Positions 60,941 to 64,000 of a DNA stretch of 64,000 bases are shown in pieces (position 1 is the first letter of the stretch; each line of letters starts with the position of its first letter). Position numbers and translations under genes: made by a program. Origin of the DNA: Fibrobacter sp. UWB15 (GTDB taxonomy: Bacteria > Fibrobacterota > Fibrobacteria > Fibrobacterales > Fibrobacteraceae); contig NZ_FXBA01000001.1 of NCBI RefSeq assembly GCF_900177705.1, forward strand, positions 310,001 to 374,000. The letters run 5' to 3'. The notes beneath the pieces were generated by a model. The model had not been told where the DNA came from, did no database searches, and was given only the letters and a program-made list of their open reading frames with translations.

Positions 60941-62797
60941 TTACACTCCCCCAAAAACTTTTTCTTCCTCTAAAACTTGATGCGCGCGTTTGCGAATTTC
61001 TTCGGGAACGGTAAGCGCTTTTTGATGGTGAGGCTTGATACGGGCGTCCACCATCAACGGGGCTGCGCAACCCCAGTGTTTTTCGCGAATTTGGGAGCGG
61101 TAGCCGAAAACGTCTTTAGCCGGGTCAGAACGGGTGAACGTAATCCACAAGAAATCGCGAATGTTGCTCATGTCAAGCGAGCCGTCAAGAATCGGCGCCG
61201 AATCAACAATCGAAATCCAGGGATAATTCTCGCGGAATTTCCAGCGGGCAAGCGATTCTTCGATTTGGACCATAAAGGCGTCGCGCTCGCTGCTTTCATA
61301 AGCGGGACCTTGCAAAACAATCACGCCTGGCATCGGGATTTTGGCTGCGGTGATTCCCGGAATCTTGAGCGATTGCAAGTCTTCGGGATTGTTTCGCAGT
61401 TCGCGCTTCTTTAAGCCTGCGGCGGCAAGAGTCAGCTTGGAACCGTGATTCAGTTTGCTTCCTGTATAGTCGAGCGTGTCGATGCTCGTACTCGTTTCAA
61501 AATGCAAGTCGCGGCTAAAGTCAATTCGCTCCAGCACGTGGCCGAAGAATCCGGCCACATCGTTGACGTCAATTTTACGGCCAGTCTCTTCGTCTTCGGC
61601 TGCGGCAATCAAAAGGTACTTGGTCAGGCTCGCCTGATTGAACCCGAGAATCGCGTTTGCTGTTTTCAAAAGTTCGAGAGGCTCGCGGTCTTCGGGCTTG
61701 GCGTAAGGCCTAAAGCGTTCGTGGGCAAGCGCCAGGCAAAGCGGGTGAACTCCGGCGTCGTCAACGGCATGGAGCGCCACAAGTCCCGGAATCGATGCCG
61801 GAACCATGGGCCTTGTAATCTGGTGAATAAAGCTTCCGAATAGGGTGTCTTCTTGCGGCGGGCGCCCTACGACGGTAAAGGGGTAGATGGCGTTCTTCTT
61901 GCATAAGACCTTCTTGACTTTCAGGAACGGGAACGGATGCCTGTCGGAATAGTAGCCGATGTGGTCGCCGAAGGGGCCTTCGGGCTTCAAATCCGGCTGG
62001 AGCTCGCCCAGAATGCAAAAGTCCGCGTCGCTCGAAACCAGGTAACCGTCGTGTTCAAAATACCGGAATCTGCGCCCGCCCAGCATGCCTGCAAACAGGA
62101 GCTCGCTCAGGTTCTCGGGCATGGGCATGACGGCAGCGATCGTTTGCGCGGGCGTACCGCCGATAAAGATGCTCACCTTGAGGGGGCGGCCTTCTTCAAT
62201 GGCCTTCTGGTGGTGTCTAGCGATGTCTCGCTTGATTTGGTAATGCAGCCCGCATTCGTCTTGGGCGTATTCATTGCCTGAAATCTGCACGCGGTACATG
62301 CCCACGTTTGTCGTCATGACCGAGGCGTTCTCGGCGGGGCGCGAGGCCACCTGCGGGAGAGTCAGGAATGCGCCTCCGTCATTAGGCCAGCAGACAATTT
62401 GCGGCAGGTCCGAAAGTTTGCATTCCTTAAAATCGCGAATGCTTCCGCTCTTTTTCGGGAGCGAATGCAGGCCGGTGCGGGCGGCCCTCAAAAGCTTGGC
62501 AGGCGAGGCGTGCTTAAAGAACTCTACCGGATTCGACTTGAAAACTACGGCGGTCTGCGTCCCTTTCAGGGTGTCGCGGAATAAAAAATCAAGCCGCTCT
62601 TGAGTGCCGAAGATATTGCAGACGGCCCTAAAGGGGCTTCCCTTGACATGTTCGAATAGAATGGCTGGGCCATTGTTTTCAAAAGCTTGGCGCGCGATTT
62701 CGGGCATTTCCAGGTACGGATCCACTTCACGCTGAATGCGTTTAAGCATGCCAGCTCGTTCAAGATCCAGCAGTGCCTGTTCCAAGTTTTTGTACAT
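60941..62797 (-). CDS. UbiD-family decarboxylase
   Basis: This 618-residue protein belongs to the UbiD family of prenylated-FMN-dependent decarboxylases. EGPFGDHIGYYSDRHPFP, followed by LKVKKVLCKKNAIYP and VGRPPQED, is the family core, and FIGGTPAQTIAAVMP and ENPVEFFK-type segments fit the cofactor region. Within the family it could act on menaquinone precursors or other aromatic acids; sequence alone does not decide. It ends 1 base before the metallopeptidase-like gene and lies 12 bases after the SRPBCC gene. Confidence 0.88.
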   Translation of the reverse strand: MYKNLEQALLDLERAGMLKRIQREVDPYLEMPEIARQAFENNGPAILFEHVKGSPFRAVCNIFGTQERLDFLFRDTLKGTQTAVVFKSNPVEFFKHASPAKLLRAARTGLHSLPKKSGSIRDFKECKLSDLPQIVCWPNDGGAFLTLPQVASRPAENASVMTTNVGMYRVQISGNEYAQDECGLHYQIKRDIARHHQKAIEEGRPLKVSIFIGGTPAQTIAAVMPMPENLSELLFAGMLGGRRFRYFEHDGYLVSSDADFCILGELQPDLKPEGPFGDHIGYYSDRHPFPFLKVKKVLCKKNAIYPFTVVGRPPQEDTLFGSFIHQITRPMVPASIPGLVALHAVDDAGVHPLCLALAHERFRPYAKPEDREPLELLKTANAILGFNQASLTKYLLIAAAEDEETGRKIDVNDVAGFFGHVLERIDFSRDLHFETSTSIDTLDYTGSKLNHGSKLTLAAAGLKKRELRNNPEDLQSLKIPGITAAKIPMPGVIVLQGPAYESSERDAFMVQIEESLARWKFRENYPWISIVDSAPILDGSLDMSNIRDFLWITFTRSDPAKDVFGYRSQIREKHWGCAAPLMVDARIKPHHQKALTVPEEIRKRAHQVLEEEKVFGGV

Positions 62798-62809
62798 GGA
62801 AATCCCGTT

Positions 62810-63304
62810 TTATCCGGCGGTAGCGGACTGGTCGATGGCGTTGAACCCTTGGGTCTGTTTCTTGCTTTCGATAGCGGCGAGGGCATCGCGGGTGTCCTTG
62901 CGGCTAGCAATCGCATATACAATCGAGGCGCTGTCCATTACTTTGGCGAAGGTTTCTTCCGGAAATTCGTTGAAACCTTGGAACGAGAATTCGTCGTAGC
63001 AGGCGGTCAAGTTGCCTTCGTCAGTAAACATGTGGCTCGCATTAAAACCGCGGAATGGTCCCTTGTCGAGACGGACCATGATTTTCCCGTTATTGATAGC
63101 GCTGATGCGACCGGTCCAGCTGATTTTGTGGAAACCGACCATCACTGTGTAACGGACGATTTCGCCAGCTTCGATAGCCTGGGGCAGAGTGTAATGAATA
63201 ATGGGAACTTTTCCGATAGTCACGTTCATGGGCGCATAGCGCATGGTCTCCAGCAAATTCGCCAGAGTATATTCCTGCCATGAAGTTTGACTGTATTGAA
63301 CCAT
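62810..63304 (-). CDS. SRPBCC-fold protein (polyketide cyclase/COQ10-like)
   Basis: This is a 164-residue soluble protein. The order of segments (VRYTVMVGFHKISWTGRI, then VRLDKGPFRGFNASHMF, then LTACYDEFSFQGF) is the SRPBCC/START pattern of small hydrophobic-ligand binding proteins. It lies between the Dabb gene and the UbiD-type gene on the same strand; lipid or quinone handling would fit but is not shown. No signal peptide is seen. Confidence 0.7.
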   Translation of the reverse strand: MVQYSQTSWQEYTLANLLETMRYAPMNVTIGKVPIIHYTLPQAIEAGEIVRYTVMVGFHKISWTGRISAINNGKIMVRLDKGPFRGFNASHMFTDEGNLTACYDEFSFQGFNEFPEETFAKVMDSASIVYAIASRKDTRDALAAIESKKQTQGFNAIDQSATAG

Positions 63305-63378
63305 ATCTAATAATTTAGCAAAAGAATTTTCAATTGGAGTGTCGTAAAAAAATAAATTACGCTTTTTGTTGCACTTCG

Positions 63379-63696
63379 TTAAAATTCAAAATCGACTGCG
63401 CGACGTTCGGTCACGACCTTCTTGACAAAGGAAACGATTGCCAAATGTTCCGGATGGTTCTGGTAAATGTCGAGAGCTGCCTTTGTATGGAATGTCGTGT
63501 CGAGTGCGATATCGTATTCTACGTCCCCGTTACCCAGTTCGGCCTTGTTAAAGTTCAAACCCGATTCAATGCTCAAGAGTCCAGGAATCTTGCCAGCCAA
63601 GGCGTGGAATGCGTCGACCATCTTCTGGCCGTTTTCTTTTGCAGAAGCACCTTCGGCTTCGCTCTTCAATTTCCAAAAAACAATGTGACGGATCAT
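63379..63696 (-). CDS. Dabb (stress-responsive alpha/beta barrel) domain protein
   Basis: This 105-residue protein is a single Dabb domain: MIRHIVFWKLKSEAEG at the start, GLLSIESGLNF, DIALDTTFHTKAALDIYQNH, and PEHLAIVSFVKKVVTERRAVDFEF spanning its last strand. The domain usually forms dimers and has few defined functions. Its start overlaps the stop of the glycosyltransferase by 4 bases. Confidence 0.85.
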   Translation of the reverse strand: MIRHIVFWKLKSEAEGASAKENGQKMVDAFHALAGKIPGLLSIESGLNFNKAELGNGDVEYDIALDTTFHTKAALDIYQNHPEHLAIVSFVKKVVTERRAVDFEF

Positions 63697-64000
63697 GCGT
63701 TCCTCTTTTGGTTATAAATTTGTTTGTACAGGTCCAATTGCCGCTTAAAACAATCGTTCCAGCTGAATTTTTCGGCGTAGGTTCGGGCATTCGCCTTCTT
63801 CTGGCTTAAATCCGAACGGTACAGTTCTACAATGGCGTTTGCCAAGGCTTCGGGCGTGCGCTTTCTCAAGATGACGCCTGCGCCGGAGTTCTGCACATGC
63901 TCGGCGGCGGCACCGGTGCTTGCGCCAATCAGGGCGTTTCCGCAGGCCATGCTTTCCAGAATCGAAAGGCCAAAGGTTTCCCAGCCTGAAAGGGCGAGTC
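63693..64000 (-). CDS. Glycosyltransferase (GT4-like), C-terminal part only
   Basis: Only the last about 100 residues are in the window. The segment SGWETFGLSILESMACGNAL, followed by IGASTGAAAEHV, is the C-terminal nucleotide-sugar-binding region of GT-B family 4 enzymes, with the E-x7-E motif. The frame is open to the window edge, so the start lies beyond 64000. It probably adds a sugar to a cell-surface glycan; donor and acceptor are unknown. Confidence 0.85.
   Translation of the reverse strand, partial: LALSGWETFGLSILESMACGNALIGASTGAAAEHVQNSGAGVILRKRTPEALANAIVELYRSDLSQKKANARTYAEKFSWNDCFKRQLDLYKQIYNQKRNA

Overview
The window looks like chromosomal DNA of a Fibrobacter species, close to F. 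succinogenes. The evidence is two protein families first named from that genome. One is the FISUMP / 'F. succinogenes major paralogous domain' lipoprotein (two genes, at 19.2 kb and 47.1 kb). The other is the TIGR02147-type paralogous regulator (11.0 kb). There are also many Ser-rich-linker lipoproteins, an envelope LptFG pair, anaerobic metabolism (class III ribonucleotide reductase) and a complex I. I saw no rRNA, tRNA, CRISPR array, prophage or insertion sequence.

Layout. 0-6.3 kb (+): lptF (5' truncated by the window), lptG, a GAF-GGDEF diguanylate cyclase, a sodium:solute symporter and a SIMPL-domain protein. 6.4-9.8 kb (+): anaerobic ribonucleotide reductase. Tandem NrdR-type boxes lie upstream, nrdD lacks its glycyl-radical domain, a 48-codon gene encodes that domain separately, and nrdG follows. 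9.8-10.8 kb (-): a BASS transporter. 11.0-14.2 kb (+): TIGR02147 regulator and two lipoproteins sharing a repeated domain. 14.3-17.4 kb (-): a cytosolic GH116-type glycosidase. 17.7-20.5 kb (+): three envelope genes. 20.7-33.7 kb (-): rel, an unknown gene and nuoA-(BC)-D-H-I-J-K-L-M-N. nuoB and nuoC are fused and nuoEFG are absent. 33.8-34.0 kb: a strongly structured, apparently non-coding segment. 34.0-36.9 kb (-): three small lipoproteins carrying YGxP-like motifs, then a radical SAM/SPASM enzyme (an rSAM/lipoprotein system). 37.1-47.0 kb (+): the tryptophan genes, in the order trpL-attenuator, trpE, trpGD fusion, LysR regulator, NCS1-type transporter, trpCF fusion, two tandem attenuator-like leaders, trpB, trpA. 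47.1-53.6 kb: FISUMP lipoprotein, a repeat-rich spacer, thrH, hslO, a DJ-1 protein, a solitary sufB, a 59-residue membrane protein and thrC. 53.7-59.2 kb (+): a lipoprotein, an outer-membrane protein, a DUF4912 protein with a histone-like Lys/Ala/Thr tail, and a GH57 alpha-glucan branching enzyme. 59.3-64 kb (-): a glycosyltransferase (truncated by the window), a Dabb protein, an SRPBCC protein, a UbiD-family decarboxylase and a secreted HExxH metallopeptidase-like protein.

How the parts work together. The trp block encodes the chorismate-to-tryptophan steps that are visible here (E, G, D, C, F, B, A). It appears to be controlled by ribosome-mediated attenuation at two places. The leader peptides carry WW and WWW, and complete 1:2, 2:3 and 3:4 pairings can be read for the WWW leader. 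A third leader without Trp codons sits in front of the WWW leader and shares an unusual base-pairing scheme with it. Several promoters place the -10 hexamer only about 7-8 bases before the ATG, which suggests leaderless transcripts.

The observations I rate highest are the split glycyl-radical ribonucleotide reductase, the rSAM/three-lipoprotein system, the tandem trpB leaders, and palindromic elements translated in frame inside trpCF. All assignments come from reading the sequence and remembered family signatures. No database search was run.
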